A stretch of DNA of 64,000 nt from JBMOGA01 sp049318625 (GCA_049318625.1 JBMOGA010000013.1:1-64000), one strand, 5' to 3'; counted from the stretch's first letter, positions 20,055 to 30,474 are shown. A program made the numbers and translations. Notes: generated by a model not told the origin, from the letters alone.

Positions 20055-20804
20055 ATGAAGCTCGAGAACAAGGTTGCGATCGTCACCGGGGGCGCCTCGG
20101 GTTTCGGCCGCGCCATCTGCGAGACCTATGTGCGCGAGGGCGCCAAGGTCATGGTCGCCGACATCAACGGCCAGGGCGCCCGCGAAGTAGCGCAGCAGCT
20201 CGGCGCCCAGGCCGCCCATATCGCCTGCGACGTCGCCAAGAAGGCCGACGTCAACGCCATGGTCGCCGAGACCGTGAAGGCCTTCGGCGGCGTCGACATC
20301 CTGGTCAACAACGCCGGCTACACCCACAAGAACCAGCCGCTGCTGAACGTCACCGAGGAAGAGTTCGACCGCATCTACGACGTCAACGTGAAGGCCATCT
20401 ATCTCGCCACGCTGGCGGTGGTACCCGAGCTCGAGCGGCGCGGCGGCGGCGTCATCATCAACACGGCGTCGACGGCCGGTGTGCGCCCCCGCCCGGGCCT
20501 CACTTGGTACAACGGCTCGAAGGCGGCGGCGATCAACCTGTCGCGGTCGATGGCGGTCGAGCTTGCGCCGAAAAAGATCCGCGTCTGCGCGATCAATCCG
20601 GTGATCGGCGAGACCGGCATGCTCGAGCAGTTCATGGGCATGCCCGACACGCCCGAGAACCGCGCCAAGTTCCTGGCGACCATCCCGCTCGGCCGCATGT
20701 CGAAACCTTCCGACATCGCCAACGTAGCTCTGTTCCTCGCCGACCCGGCGTCCGAGTTCCTGACCGGCATCGCCATCGAGGTGGATGGCGGACGCTGCGT
20801 CTGA
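20055..20804 (+). CDS. SDR-family NAD(P)-dependent oxidoreductase
   Basis: The 249-residue classical short-chain dehydrogenase has the cofactor motif TGGASGFGRAI at residues 11-21, NNAG in the middle and the catalytic Y152-x-x-x-K156. The C-terminus EVDGGRCV is typical of 3-oxoacyl-ACP reductase or glucose dehydrogenase-like SDRs. It begins 2 bases after pheA, with GGGAGG upstream of the ATG. The substrate cannot be deduced, and the link with aromatic amino acid synthesis may be only transcriptional. Confidence 0.9.
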   Translation: MKLENKVAIVTGGASGFGRAICETYVREGAKVMVADINGQGAREVAQQLGAQAAHIACDVAKKADVNAMVAETVKAFGGVDILVNNAGYTHKNQPLLNVTEEEFDRIYDVNVKAIYLATLAVVPELERRGGGVIINTASTAGVRPRPGLTWYNGSKAAAINLSRSMAVELAPKKIRVCAINPVIGETGMLEQFMGMPDTPENRAKFLATIPLGRMSKPSDIANVALFLADPASEFLTGIAIEVDGGRCV

Positions 20805-20871
20805 TAACCTGGGGCTGCCGGTTCGATGGGCCCGACGAGGCCCGCAAATCGCGTACGGAGCGGCAGCAACC

Positions 20872-21390
20872 ATGTTCGAACGATACCTGACGGCCTCTTT
20901 GTTTCTCCTCCTTGCGGCGGTCTCGGCCTCGGCCGCTCCCGTTCGCGGCGAGGATCTGACCACCTACCGCAACGCCCGCCACGGCTACATGATCAGCTAC
21001 CCCACGGAGCTGTTCGAACTCGATCCCGCCAACGAGAGCGAGGACGGCCGCATGCTGGTGAGCCGCGACGGCCGCGCCCGCCTGCTGATGGGCGCCTTCG
21101 AGAACGACGAACGATTGTCGCTCGACGCCTACCGGGCCTTCCTGATCGAGCGCAACTACGGCGGCGCCAAGATCGACTATGCCCCGGTCCGCCCGCGCTG
21201 GTTCGTCGTCTCCGGCGAACGCGACGGCACCGTGTTCTACGAGCGCGTGACGTTCACCTGTGGCGGCCGCCTCATCAACAGCTGGGCGCTGCTGTATCCG
21301 GCCGCCGAGAAGCGCCGCTTCGACCAACTCGTCGAACAGGTCGCGCGCTCCTACACGGCCGGCGCGGGCGCCAAGGGCACCTGCGACTGA
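20872..21390 (+). CDS. small exported protein of unknown function
   Basis: The 172-residue protein has a cleavable signal peptide (about 1-22, ASAAP). I do not recognise a named family. The segment YRNARHGYMISYPTELF resembles the start of periplasmic proteins with an HGY-x-I-x-YP pattern, seen as a lipid-binding-like fold in alphaproteobacterial hypothetical proteins. A second pattern is YERVTF-C-GGRLINSWALLYP. ATG 20872 is chosen because it starts the signal peptide; the frame is open upstream to 20785. Confidence 0.75.
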   Translation: MFERYLTASLFLLLAAVSASAAPVRGEDLTTYRNARHGYMISYPTELFELDPANESEDGRMLVSRDGRARLLMGAFENDERLSLDAYRAFLIERNYGGAKIDYAPVRPRWFVVSGERDGTVFYERVTFTCGGRLINSWALLYPAAEKRRFDQLVEQVARSYTAGAGAKGTCD

Positions 21391-21409
21391 GCGGCGCCGT
21401 CAGGCGCCG

Positions 21410-22387
21410 TCACTGCATCTTGAGAACCTTGATGGCCGCCGGGCCGAGGATGATCACGAACAGCACCGGCAGGAAGAACACGATCATCGGCACCGTGAGC
21501 TTGGGCGGCAGCGCGGCGGCTTTCTTCTCGGCCTCGTTCATCCGCATGTCGCGGTTTTCCTTGGCCATCGTGCGCAAGGCCTGACTGACCGGGGTTCCGT
21601 AGCGTTCCGCCTGCGCGAGCGCGACCGCGACGGCCTTGATGCCGGGCAGGCCGGTGCGCTTGCCGAGGTTCTCGAACGCCTGACGGCGCTCGGTCAGATA
21701 GGACAGCTCCGCCGTGGTCAGGCTGAATTCCTCGGCGAGTTCGAGCGACTGCGTGCTGATCTCGCGGGCGACCTTGCCGAACGCCGCCTCGACCGACATG
21801 CCGGACTGCACGCAGATCAGCAGCATGTCGAGCGAGTCGGGGAATACCGACTTGATGCTCTGCTGGCGCTTCTGCACCACGTTCTGGACGAACACGATCG
21901 GCAGGTAATAGCCGACGAATGCGGCGCCGACGACAATCATCACTCTGAGGCCGGTCGAAGGCACCAGGTTCGGTGTGACGACGAACAGGTAGAACAGCGC
22001 GCCGATCGCCGAAAGCGGCGGCATGGCCGCGCGGAAGAACATGAACGCGACCAGCGGGCGCTCGCCGCGCATGCCGGCCATTTTGAGCTTGTTGCGCAAT
22101 TCCTCGTTGTCGAACCGCTTGCGCAGGTCGAGCAGTTCGACGATCTGCTGCATGTAGCCGCGAGGCGTCTGGCGCAACCGCCCGAGGCCATCGCGCGGCC
22201 CCGTCTCGATCAGCCGTGCCGCCCGCATCTTGTCGCGTTCGGTCGCCATCACCCGCATGCGCTCGGCCGTGCGGTCGCGATCGAGCATCGGCAGCGCTAG
22301 GCTCAGGACGGTCGCGAACGCCGCGAAGGCTGCGAGAATGGTGACCAGCGTCTGCGGCCGGGTGAGTGTCTCGATCAGGTCGATCAT
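21410..22387 (-). CDS. tadC: Flp pilus inner-membrane platform protein TadC
   Basis: The 325-residue polytopic protein belongs to the type II secretion F family (GspF domain). Membrane segments lie near the N-terminus, mid-protein (about 115-160) and at the C-terminal end (VPMIVFFLPVLFVIILG). It works with TadB as the platform on which the CpaF ATPase assembles or secretes Flp pilin. It is the last gene of the leftward tad operon and follows tadB by 28 bases. Confidence 0.93.
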   Translation of the reverse strand: MIDLIETLTRPQTLVTILAAFAAFATVLSLALPMLDRDRTAERMRVMATERDKMRAARLIETGPRDGLGRLRQTPRGYMQQIVELLDLRKRFDNEELRNKLKMAGMRGERPLVAFMFFRAAMPPLSAIGALFYLFVVTPNLVPSTGLRVMIVVGAAFVGYYLPIVFVQNVVQKRQQSIKSVFPDSLDMLLICVQSGMSVEAAFGKVAREISTQSLELAEEFSLTTAELSYLTERRQAFENLGKRTGLPGIKAVAVALAQAERYGTPVSQALRTMAKENRDMRMNEAEKKAAALPPKLTVPMIVFFLPVLFVIILGPAAIKVLKMQ

Positions 22388-22415
22388 GGCGTTGGCCCGT
22401 CCGATCTCTCAGCCG

Positions 22416-23415
22416 TCAGAACTTGAAATTGATCATCTTGCGCATCATCAAGATGCCGAGCGTCATCCAAACCGCGCTGCACAGCAGCATGAACTGACCG
22501 GTCTTGGTCTCGAACAGCACCATGATGTAGTCGCGCGACGACAAATAGAGCATCGTGCCGACCGCGAACGGCATCGAGCCGAGAACGTACGCCGAGGCCT
22601 TCGCCTCCGCAGAAAGCGCCTGCACCTTGGCCTGCATCTGCTTGCGGGCGCGGATCACCGTCGAGAGGTTGCCGAGCGCCTCCGAGAGGTTGCCGCCGGC
22701 CTGCTGCTGGATGTTGACCACGATGGTGAAGAACTTGAGCTCGGGCACCGGCATGCGCTCGACCGCGCGATCCATGCAGTCACTGAGCGTCACGCCGACG
22801 CGCTGCTGCTCGATGACTTCCCGGAACAAGCCGCGGACCGGCTCGGGCGTCTCGCGCGCGATCACGCCGAGGCACTCGTTGAACGGCAAACCCGACTTCA
22901 CGCCGCGCACGATCACGTCGAGGGCATCGGCGAACTCGTCGACGAAGCGCTTCTGGCGCTTCTTGGTGGCGCTCGCGAGATAGAGCCTGGGCAACCCGAA
23001 CATCGCCGCGAACAGAACCACGCCATAAAGCGGCAGCGGCGCTGAGGGCAGCGCGGCGTAGGCGGCCACGGTCACGAGCATGCCGACAGCGAAGCTGACG
23101 ATCCAGAACGTCCGCGGCGTCGCGGAAATGCCGGCCCGCTCCAGGCGGACCCGGAGCGACTGCTTGGCGCTGGCCTTCTGCTTGCTCTCGAGGTCCTTGA
23201 GCGTCTCGGTCACGGCGCGCTTGCGGGTCGCGAGCTGGTCCGCCTGCGTCCGCCGCGGCCCCGTCGAGCTACGGGACTCGACGGCGGACTGGATGCGCGA
23301 CTTCACCTGCTTCTCGCCGGAGAGGTAGGGTGTCACCAGCATATAGACGACGATCGCGAAGCTCGCACCACCGAGCAGGGCGGCGACAATCATCATGCCG
23401 CTCGGTTGGATGATA

Positions 23416-23423
<8 letters not shown>
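22416..23423 (-). CDS. tadB: Flp pilus inner-membrane platform protein TadB
   Basis: The 335-residue GspF-family protein has an N-terminal membrane segment (about 10-32), further segments near 95-130, a soluble GspF domain with DALDVIVRGVKSGLPF, and two C-terminal membrane helices. It is the partner of TadC. The ATG overlaps the end of cpaF by 8 bases, so it is translationally coupled to the ATPase gene. Confidence 0.93.
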
Positions 23424-24885
<1,462 letters not shown>

Positions 24886-24895
24886 GCTCGTGCTC

Positions 24896-26176
24896 CTAGA
24901 AATTCAGCTTCAGCTTCTCGAGCAGGGAAGCCACCGGCGAGGACTTCGGCGGCGGCGCCTTGACCTCTTTCCGGTGCGAGATGAGGTGGGCGATCTCCCG
25001 GAACTGGGCGACCGATTTCGATTTCTGCGAGACCTCTTCGATCATCTGACCGTTGTTCGCCGCCTGACCGAAGCCCTCGGCGTCGAACTCGATCACCGAG
25101 GTGGCCTTGATGCCGATGTTCGCGCAGAAATCCTTGATCGGCAGCTCAGGCCGCTTCGGCATCCCGGCCTTGTTGAAAACGACGTGGGGGAGGGCGTCGT
25201 TCGGCCGCGACTGCTTCAACAGGTCGAACAGGTTCTTCACGTTGCGCAGGTTGGCGAGATCCGGCTCCGCCGTGATGACGATCTCATCGGCCTGCTGCAG
25301 GATGCGCTTGCTCCAAGCGGTCCACAGATGCGGCAAGTCGACCAGCACGAACGGTACGCTGCGGCGCACCACGTCCAGCACCGTCTGGCAGGCGTCGGCA
25401 TCGAGATCCCACTCGCGGTCGAGCATGACCGGCGCGGCGAAGATCGACAGATTGGGCGTGCACTTGGTCAGTAGCCGGTCGAGCAGCTGCTGGTCGAAGC
25501 GATCCGGGGCGGACAGCGCATCGGCGATGCCCTGGACCGGATCCTGATTGAAGTCGAGCCCGGTCGTGCCGAATGCGAGATCGAGATCGGCGATCACGAC
25601 ATTGGTGCGCATCACCTCGGCGAGGCACCAAGCCGTATTGTGGCAGATCGTCGACGAGCCGACCCCGCCCTTGGCGCCGACGAACGCCACGACGTTGCCG
25701 ATCGGCGCGGCGCTGGGATCGTTGTAGAGATTTGAGACGCTCTCCAGGATCTGATGCGGCGTCACCGGCGTGACCAGGTACTCGCTGACCCCGCGCTTCA
25801 GCAGCTCACGGTACAGCAGCACGTCGTTGTAGCGCCCGCAGACGACGACCTTGGTGCCGGCGTCGCAATGCTCCGCCAGCGCATCGAGCGACGCCAGCAG
25901 CTGCTCGCGGGGCAGCGCGCTGTCCAGCACGATGAGATCGGGGGTCGGGTGCTGCACGTAGTGGCGCAACGCGGCGGCAATGCCGCCGGTTGCCGTCGAC
26001 GTGGTGGCCTTGGAGAGCCGTCTGTCGGCGCTCGCGGCCGTGAAGGCGCTCAGGAAATCTTCGTCGTCGCAGAACGCTTCGATGGTGACGCGCGGGATCG
26101 GCCGGGCGTTGGCCGGCGCGATCCTGGGATCTTCGCTCGAGCCTTGTGCATCGGGGGCGGGCAATGTTTGGGTCAT
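24896..26176 (-). CDS. cpaE: pilus assembly protein CpaE (MinD/ParA-like ATPase)
   Basis: The 426-residue protein has an N-terminal receiver-like domain (about 30-150, with ILD-type core ending in LVTPVTPHQ) and a C-terminal MinD/ParA-like ATPase domain with the deviant Walker A AKGGVGSSTICHN. In Caulobacter CpaE localises the pilus machinery to the pole. The start ATG at 26176 has AAGGAG about 10 bases upstream, inside the cpaD frame. Confidence 0.93.
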   Translation of the reverse strand: MTQTLPAPDAQGSSEDPRIAPANARPIPRVTIEAFCDDEDFLSAFTAASADRRLSKATTSTATGGIAAALRHYVQHPTPDLIVLDSALPREQLLASLDALAEHCDAGTKVVVCGRYNDVLLYRELLKRGVSEYLVTPVTPHQILESVSNLYNDPSAAPIGNVVAFVGAKGGVGSSTICHNTAWCLAEVMRTNVVIADLDLAFGTTGLDFNQDPVQGIADALSAPDRFDQQLLDRLLTKCTPNLSIFAAPVMLDREWDLDADACQTVLDVVRRSVPFVLVDLPHLWTAWSKRILQQADEIVITAEPDLANLRNVKNLFDLLKQSRPNDALPHVVFNKAGMPKRPELPIKDFCANIGIKATSVIEFDAEGFGQAANNGQMIEEVSQKSKSVAQFREIAHLISHRKEVKAPPPKSSPVASLLEKLKLNF

Positions 26177-26909
26177 AGGGGCCTAACTCCTTCAACTTCT
26201 CGTCGCCCTGCTTCTGCGACACGGTCGACTCACCCTTCACGTACTTGCCCCAGCTCGTGTGGCGCCGCTCGGCCGAGGCCGGGGTCATGGTCCGGGGTCC
26301 GATCAGGTCGGCGGGATTGGCGATCTGAGCGGCCAGATTGCGCTGGCTGGCGCAGCCGAAGTTCTCCAACGGCACGTTGCTGAAGTTGCGCGCCGTGTTG
26401 CTCGGCCAGTTGCCGCAGTCGGGCGCCTCGGCGACGTAGCGCAGGTAGGACACCCGGATTGGCGGCTGGGCACCGGCACGGTCGGAGTAGGGCTCGATCG
26501 CGACCGAACTGTCGGAGAAGCCCGACTGGCGGACCAGATGGCGCAGCTCCGCCGCGGCCTGGATGGCCGACACCTCGTTGGCCGTGCCGCTCGGCACCGA
26601 GATGACCAGCTTACTGTTGCCGGCGTCGACGGCGCGGTAGCGGGCCAGGAACTCCATGGTCTGCATCTGCTGCTGGCCCGTCAGCCCCGAACTGCCGCGC
26701 GGCACCTTGAGCGTCAGCCGCGAGGGCTGCTGTGTCACGATGATGGGATGGCGCTCGGCGGCGTCGACCATGCTCCAGCCGGCCACCTCGCCCGTGCTCT
26801 CGGGTCGGCAGGCGGCCAGCAGCAGGGCCGGCACGGCGGCGAGCGCCGCGATCCGCAGCGCTGCGGACTTCCGGCTCGGCAGTGCGCCGTTGGCTGACGT
26901 GGCGTTCAT
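25806..26909 (-). CDS. cpaD: pilus biogenesis lipoprotein CpaD, with an anomalous long C-terminal overlap
   Basis: The first 240 or so residues are a normal CpaD: a lipoprotein signal with LLAAC (acylated C34), a domain with YRYVAEAPDCGNW-like conserved cysteine region (APDCGNWPSN) and the end segment SWGKYVKGESTVS. CpaD proteins stop about here. In this sequence the frame stays open for a further 123 codons to 25806, entirely inside cpaE in another frame; that tail is Arg-rich, low in complexity and looks like an antisense-free shadow of cpaE rather than selected protein. Either the natural stop was lost by a small indel near 26180-26190, or the tail is real but meaningless. The conserved part alone would span about 26180-26909. 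Confidence 0.85.
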   Translation of the reverse strand: MNATSANGALPSRKSAALRIAALAAVPALLLAACRPESTGEVAGWSMVDAAERHPIIVTQQPSRLTLKVPRGSSGLTGQQQMQTMEFLARYRAVDAGNSKLVISVPSGTANEVSAIQAAAELRHLVRQSGFSDSSVAIEPYSDRAGAQPPIRVSYLRYVAEAPDCGNWPSNTARNFSNVPLENFGCASQRNLAAQIANPADLIGPRTMTPASAERRHTSWGKYVKGESTVSQKQGDEKLKELGPYDPNIARPRCTRLERRSQDRAGQRPADPARHHRSVLRRRRFPERLHGRERRQTALQGHHVDGNRRHCRRVAPLRAAPDPRSHRAGQRAAPRAAAGVARCAGGALRRRHQGRRLRALQRRAAVP

Positions 26910-26927
26910 GGAAACTGTCTCCGACGA

Positions 26928-28514
26928 CTATTCGACGATGAAACCGACGTCCTTCAGGCTGCCGGCCGGAAGCACGATCTCCCGGCGGTAGATCCGATTG
27001 AGATGACCGAGGAAGTTGGCACGCAGATCGGACGCCGGCGCGAGGCCGTCGCCGGGCGTGGCCAGCTCCTTGCGGGAGGTCGGGCGCACCGTATACGGCG
27101 TGACGATCACGACGAGCTCGGTCTCGCGCTTGATGAAGTCGCGGCTGCGGAACAGCGTGCCGAGGACCGGCACGTCCTTGAGCCCCGGAAAACCGTCGAT
27201 GTTCTGGCGCACGTCGTCGGACAACAGGCCCGCCATCGCCAGCGACCCGCCGGAGGGCAGCTCCACCGTAGACTTGGCCGTGCGCTTTTTGAGTGCGGGG
27301 ATGGTAATGCCCGACAGCGTCACCGCGCCGGCGTTGGTCAGCTCGCTGACCTCGGTCTCGATCTTGAGACTGATGCGCGATTCCGACAGCACCACCGGCG
27401 TGAAGGCGACGCTGATGCCGAACTCCTTGAACGTGACCGACAGCCCCTTTTCGGTGACCACCGGGGTCGGATACTCGCCGCCGGCCAGGAACTTCGCCGC
27501 CTCGCCGGACACGGCCGTCAGGTTCGGTTCCGCCAGCGTGCGCAGCAGGCCGACCCGTTCCAGCGCCCGCAGGGCATGATTGATCTGGCCGTTGCGGAAG
27601 CTCATGCCGCCGTCGACACCCGAGTTGCCGAACGACTTGGGAGCAGGACCCTGGTTGAAGTTGCAGACGGATCCCACGGCGCAGCCGCCGGCGTCCGGAT
27701 CGAGATTGATGCCCGGGATCGGCAGCGTGCCGAGGCCGGCGGCGGCGGTCAGCGGCAGGGCGTTCTGGCTGAGCACGGCCGTCGTGAAGGCCCCCGAATT
27801 GATGACCGCGCCGAGATTGACGCCGAACTGCTTCAGCGCTTCGCGCTGCACTTCGGCGACGACCACCTTGAGCATCACCTGCTCTTCGCCCTCGACCACC
27901 AGCATGTTGATGACCTTCGCGGTCGCGCGCTGGGTCGATTCCGTCGGCGCAACGAACCGCGAGGCGAGATCGTTGGCGCGGTTCGAGTCGACGGCGGAAC
28001 GCACCGTTCCGGTCAGCACCACGGTGTCGTTGAGGATTTCGCTCTTGATGTCGGAGCCGGGGATCAGCCGTCGCAGCAGCACGTCGAGCGGGCCGGTGTC
28101 GTTCTCGACGGTGATCTCGACGGTCAGCACCTGGGCGCCCGTCGAATCGAAGAAGAAGGCGTTGGACTGTCCGTGTTTCTTGCCGATCAGGTAGACGCGA
28201 TCGGAGCTCTGCACCATCGCATCGACGATTTCGGGGTTCGACACGACGACGTCACGCAGCTCAGTCGGCAACTCGACCAGCATCGACTTGTTGCGGCCGA
28301 GCGTGATCACGCGGACTTGCGGCAGCCGGTCGCGCGCCGAGATTCTCAGGACCGACTGATGGCTTCCGCTTTGATCCAGCACGGGGCTGTTGCCGGCGCC
28401 CGCGCGGCGTTGGCCGCCGTTGGCGTGGCCATCGGCGGTCGCGAAACCGAGCGTCAGAAGCGCCACGAAGCCGGAAACCGCGAGGCTTCGAGCTTCGGAT
28501 ATGAGACTAGCCAT
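26928..28514 (-). CDS. cpaC: Flp pilus outer-membrane secretin CpaC/RcpA
   Basis: The 528-residue secretin has a signal peptide, a pilus-type N-terminal domain (VITLGRNKSMLVELPTELRDVVVSNPEIVDA), a BON-like segment (DIKSEILNDTVVLTGTV) and the C-terminal secretin pore domain with VPVLGTLFRSRDFI and ETELVVIVTPY. It forms the outer-membrane channel for the Flp pilus. The start at 28514 has GGAGG about 11 bases upstream; an in-frame upstream start at 28571 is less likely. cpaD follows after 18 bases. Confidence 0.93.
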   Translation of the reverse strand: MASLISEARSLAVSGFVALLTLGFATADGHANGGQRRAGAGNSPVLDQSGSHQSVLRISARDRLPQVRVITLGRNKSMLVELPTELRDVVVSNPEIVDAMVQSSDRVYLIGKKHGQSNAFFFDSTGAQVLTVEITVENDTGPLDVLLRRLIPGSDIKSEILNDTVVLTGTVRSAVDSNRANDLASRFVAPTESTQRATAKVINMLVVEGEEQVMLKVVVAEVQREALKQFGVNLGAVINSGAFTTAVLSQNALPLTAAAGLGTLPIPGINLDPDAGGCAVGSVCNFNQGPAPKSFGNSGVDGGMSFRNGQINHALRALERVGLLRTLAEPNLTAVSGEAAKFLAGGEYPTPVVTEKGLSVTFKEFGISVAFTPVVLSESRISLKIETEVSELTNAGAVTLSGITIPALKKRTAKSTVELPSGGSLAMAGLLSDDVRQNIDGFPGLKDVPVLGTLFRSRDFIKRETELVVIVTPYTVRPTSRKELATPGDGLAPASDLRANFLGHLNRIYRREIVLPAGSLKDVGFIVE

Positions 28515-28608
28515 AGGGCCGATCGTCCTCCACGAGGTACCAGACGCAGGGGCACTCGGAGACTCAACCAACGAACAAGGGCCGACGAAACGCGGCCGAC
28601 CTTACGCA

Positions 28609-29397
28609 CTAATGAACAGGCTTTGCCGTCACCACGCCGTACCGGATGATCGTCGTATTATCGGCCGACTTGGTCTTCCGCTTGACCTCTTCGGCGACGT
28701 CCTGCGCCGTGTCGGCAATACTGCGCAGCGCCAGCGTGATCTCGCCGGCCGAACTGGCCTTGGCGAGGCCCTCGGCATCGCTGGGCGACAGCTCGAGCGT
28801 CACCGTGGCGCCCTCGAGCGTACGCTTGCCGTCCTTGGAATCGATGTTCTGGCCAATGGCCAGCACACGGATGTTCCGGAGCAGCGTCTCGCTGACCGTG
28901 CCCTCTCCCCCCTTCTTGTCGCGCACGCGGCTGACTTTCAGCACGTCGACGTGGTCATTGGGCAGGATCAGCCGGCCGGCCACCGTCTCTTCCTTGATCC
29001 GGATGGAGAGCGCCCGCATGCCCTTCTTGAGGATGGCGGCCAGCACGCCGCCGGATTCCGCGCGGACGAGTTTCGCCTCGTTGATCGGCTCGCCGGCCAG
29101 AATGGGCATGCGCGCGATGGTGCCGGAGAGGTCGACGATGGCCTGCGGCTTGGACTGGCGCGTGATGAAGCCGCGCACCGTCGCCTCCTTCGGCCACTCC
29201 TGCCAGCGGAAGCTCGACTCGTTCGCCACCTGGCCGAGCCCGATGTCCGAACGCGCGACCAGCACCTGGGTTGCGACCGGCTTCTCCACCACGACGGGTT
29301 TGGGGGGCGGGCGCTTCATCATCGAGTTCACGAGCAGGATCGCGCCGAGGCCGCTGATCGCAGCCAGCGCCAATGCTATGAGTTGTCCTCGCTTCAT
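28609..29397 (-). CDS. cpaB: Flp pilus assembly protein CpaB/RcpC
   Basis: The 262-residue protein has one N-terminal membrane segment (about 6-24), a SAF domain beginning VLVARSDIGLGQVANESSFRWQ and a C-terminal RcpC domain (HVDVLKVSRVRDKKG). RcpC/CpaB proteins act in the periplasm with the secretin. It lies between cpaC and cpaA. A possible CtrA-type site and the start of a new transcript may lie just upstream at 29459-29473. Confidence 0.92.
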   Translation of the reverse strand: MKRGQLIALALAAISGLGAILLVNSMMKRPPPKPVVVEKPVATQVLVARSDIGLGQVANESSFRWQEWPKEATVRGFITRQSKPQAIVDLSGTIARMPILAGEPINEAKLVRAESGGVLAAILKKGMRALSIRIKEETVAGRLILPNDHVDVLKVSRVRDKKGGEGTVSETLLRNIRVLAIGQNIDSKDGKRTLEGATVTLELSPSDAEGLAKASSAGEITLALRSIADTAQDVAEEVKRKTKSADNTTIIRYGVVTAKPVH

Positions 29398-29458
29398 GAC
29401 CCCAGATCCCCTGTGCCGAACTCCGGCAGGCTCGGAGGTTGACGATGCGCAGCAATCG

Positions 29459-29473
29459 TCAATACGCCGTTAA
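29459..29473 (-). promoter_or_regulatory. candidate CtrA-type site upstream of cpaB
   Basis: On the minus strand the 15-mer is TTAA, seven bases, TTGA. The CtrA consensus is TTAA-N7-TTAA, so one base differs. It lies 62 bases upstream of the cpaB ATG, in the only real gap within the cpa gene series. A site with the identical half-sites and spacing is found at 30726-30740. Confidence 0.4.
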
Positions 29474-29506
29474 TTTCTGGGTGCTCGGGGGAGCTGGAGG
29501 CCCGAC

Positions 29507-30007
29507 TCAGGCGAGGTTGGCGAACCAAGTGGTGCTGGGAAAAACCAGAAGCGCACCCGCCGCGATCGCCACGCCGTAGGGAACGCCACCTTTGCGGTCG
29601 TGGAGTTGGAGGGCCCACGGCTGGCTAACGAGCCACATCGGCAGCGGCCGGACGCGGTAGAGCAGCAGCAACATGGCGAGCGCGCCGCCGGCCAGCGCCA
29701 TATAGGTGACGAACTGGCCGATATGCGTGGCGCCGATCCACAAGGCCACAACGGCCATCAGCTTGGCATCGCCGCCGCCCATCACCCGCAGATTGAACAG
29801 CACGAACCCCGCGATCAGCATGGCGATGCCGCAGGCTAGATGGGTGGCTACAACCATAGGCGGCAGGCCGGCGAGCACGGCGGCGGCGATGAACGTGCCG
29901 GCGACAGCGAGGCAGAGCCGGTTGGGAATGGTGAGGGTGAAGACGTCCCAGATGGCGGCTAAGGCCATGGCCAGCGGGAAGGTCAGCAGCAGCGCGGTGT
30001 ACAACAT
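29507..30007 (-). CDS. cpaA: prepilin peptidase CpaA/TadV
   Basis: The 166-residue type IV prepilin peptidase has several membrane helices. The two aspartates of the family are visible in the first loop (WDVFTLTIPNR) and in VMGGGDAKLMA (the GxGD motif). It cleaves and processes the Flp pilins. GGAGAG lies 8 bases before the ATG at 30007, which is preferred to in-frame ATG 30031 and TTG 30040. It directly follows the small pilin gene at 30053-30229. Confidence 0.93.
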   Translation of the reverse strand: MLYTALLLTFPLAMALAAIWDVFTLTIPNRLCLAVAGTFIAAAVLAGLPPMVVATHLACGIAMLIAGFVLFNLRVMGGGDAKLMAVVALWIGATHIGQFVTYMALAGGALAMLLLLYRVRPLPMWLVSQPWALQLHDRKGGVPYGVAIAAGALLVFPSTTWFANLA

Positions 30008-30052
30008 GGCAAGTCTCTCCGCGGCGTTCATGCTCGGCAAGCAGCCGAGAAT

Positions 30053-30229
30053 TCAGTGATTGCTGCTCGCCAACCCGTCCCGGATCGACTGCAGGTTAGT
30101 GTCGACGAAGGTCGTAAGCACCGGGAAAGCGGCCAGCAGAATGAGCACCGTCATCGCGGCGATCATCGCGTAGTCGATCACCATGGACCCACGGGTGTCG
30201 CGAACAAGCGCGTGAAGTTGCGTGCGCAC
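30053..30229 (-). CDS. second Flp-family pilin, 58 residues, with Asp in place of Glu at +5
   Basis: This short gene encodes a pilin of Flp size. It starts at GTG 30229 (VRTQLHALVRDTRG) and has the processing-type glycine at residue 14 followed by SMVIDYAMIAAMTVLILLAA, a single hydrophobic helix. Canonical Flp has G then five residues with E at +5 followed by Y (G-ATAIEY). Here the fifth residue is D, so cleavage or subunit assembly may differ. It lies between the main flp gene and cpaA, after a hairpin terminator. It could be a minor or tip pilin. Confidence 0.8.
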   Translation of the reverse strand: MRTQLHALVRDTRGSMVIDYAMIAAMTVLILLAAFPVLTTFVDTNLQSIRDGLASSNH

Positions 30230-30250
30230 ACCCGGCCACCGTAAAACAGT

Positions 30251-30276
30251 GCCGCCCGGAGGTCCCCCCGGGCGGC
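30251..30276 (-). terminator. hairpin between the two pilin genes
   Basis: GCCGCCCGG at 30251-30259 pairs with CCGGGCGGC at 30268-30276 around an 8-base loop. In the leftward direction it is followed by CACTGTTTTAC. It lies 18 bases past the stop of the main flp gene, so it probably makes most transcripts end after the major pilin and lets fewer run on into the second pilin and cpa genes. Confidence 0.65.
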
Positions 30277-30294
30277 CGAGAGAGTGGAAAGGGA

Positions 30295-30474
30295 TCAGCC
30301 GCCGTTGGCGGTCTCCAGAGCCGTCTGCACGGCGGTGTAAGCCGTGACCAGCTCGGCGCCGACCAGCTGCAGAGTGCCGATGATGGCAACGCTCAGGATG
30401 GCGGCGATCAGGCCGTACTCGATAGCGGTCGCGCCCGACTCGTCTTTGACAAAGCGACCAAGAAGCTTCTTCAT
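30295..30474 (-). CDS. flp: Flp/Fap-type major pilin
   Basis: The 59-residue prepilin starts MKKLLGRFVKDESG and continues with the canonical processing and helix motif ATAIEYGLIAAI. Cleavage after the glycine at residue 14 leaves E at +5 and Y at +6 of the mature pilin. It is the structural subunit of the tad pilus. GGAGAG lies 8 bases before the ATG at 30474. A terminator hairpin follows. Confidence 0.95.
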   Translation of the reverse strand: MKKLLGRFVKDESGATAIEYGLIAAILSVAIIGTLQLVGAELVTAYTAVQTALETANGG

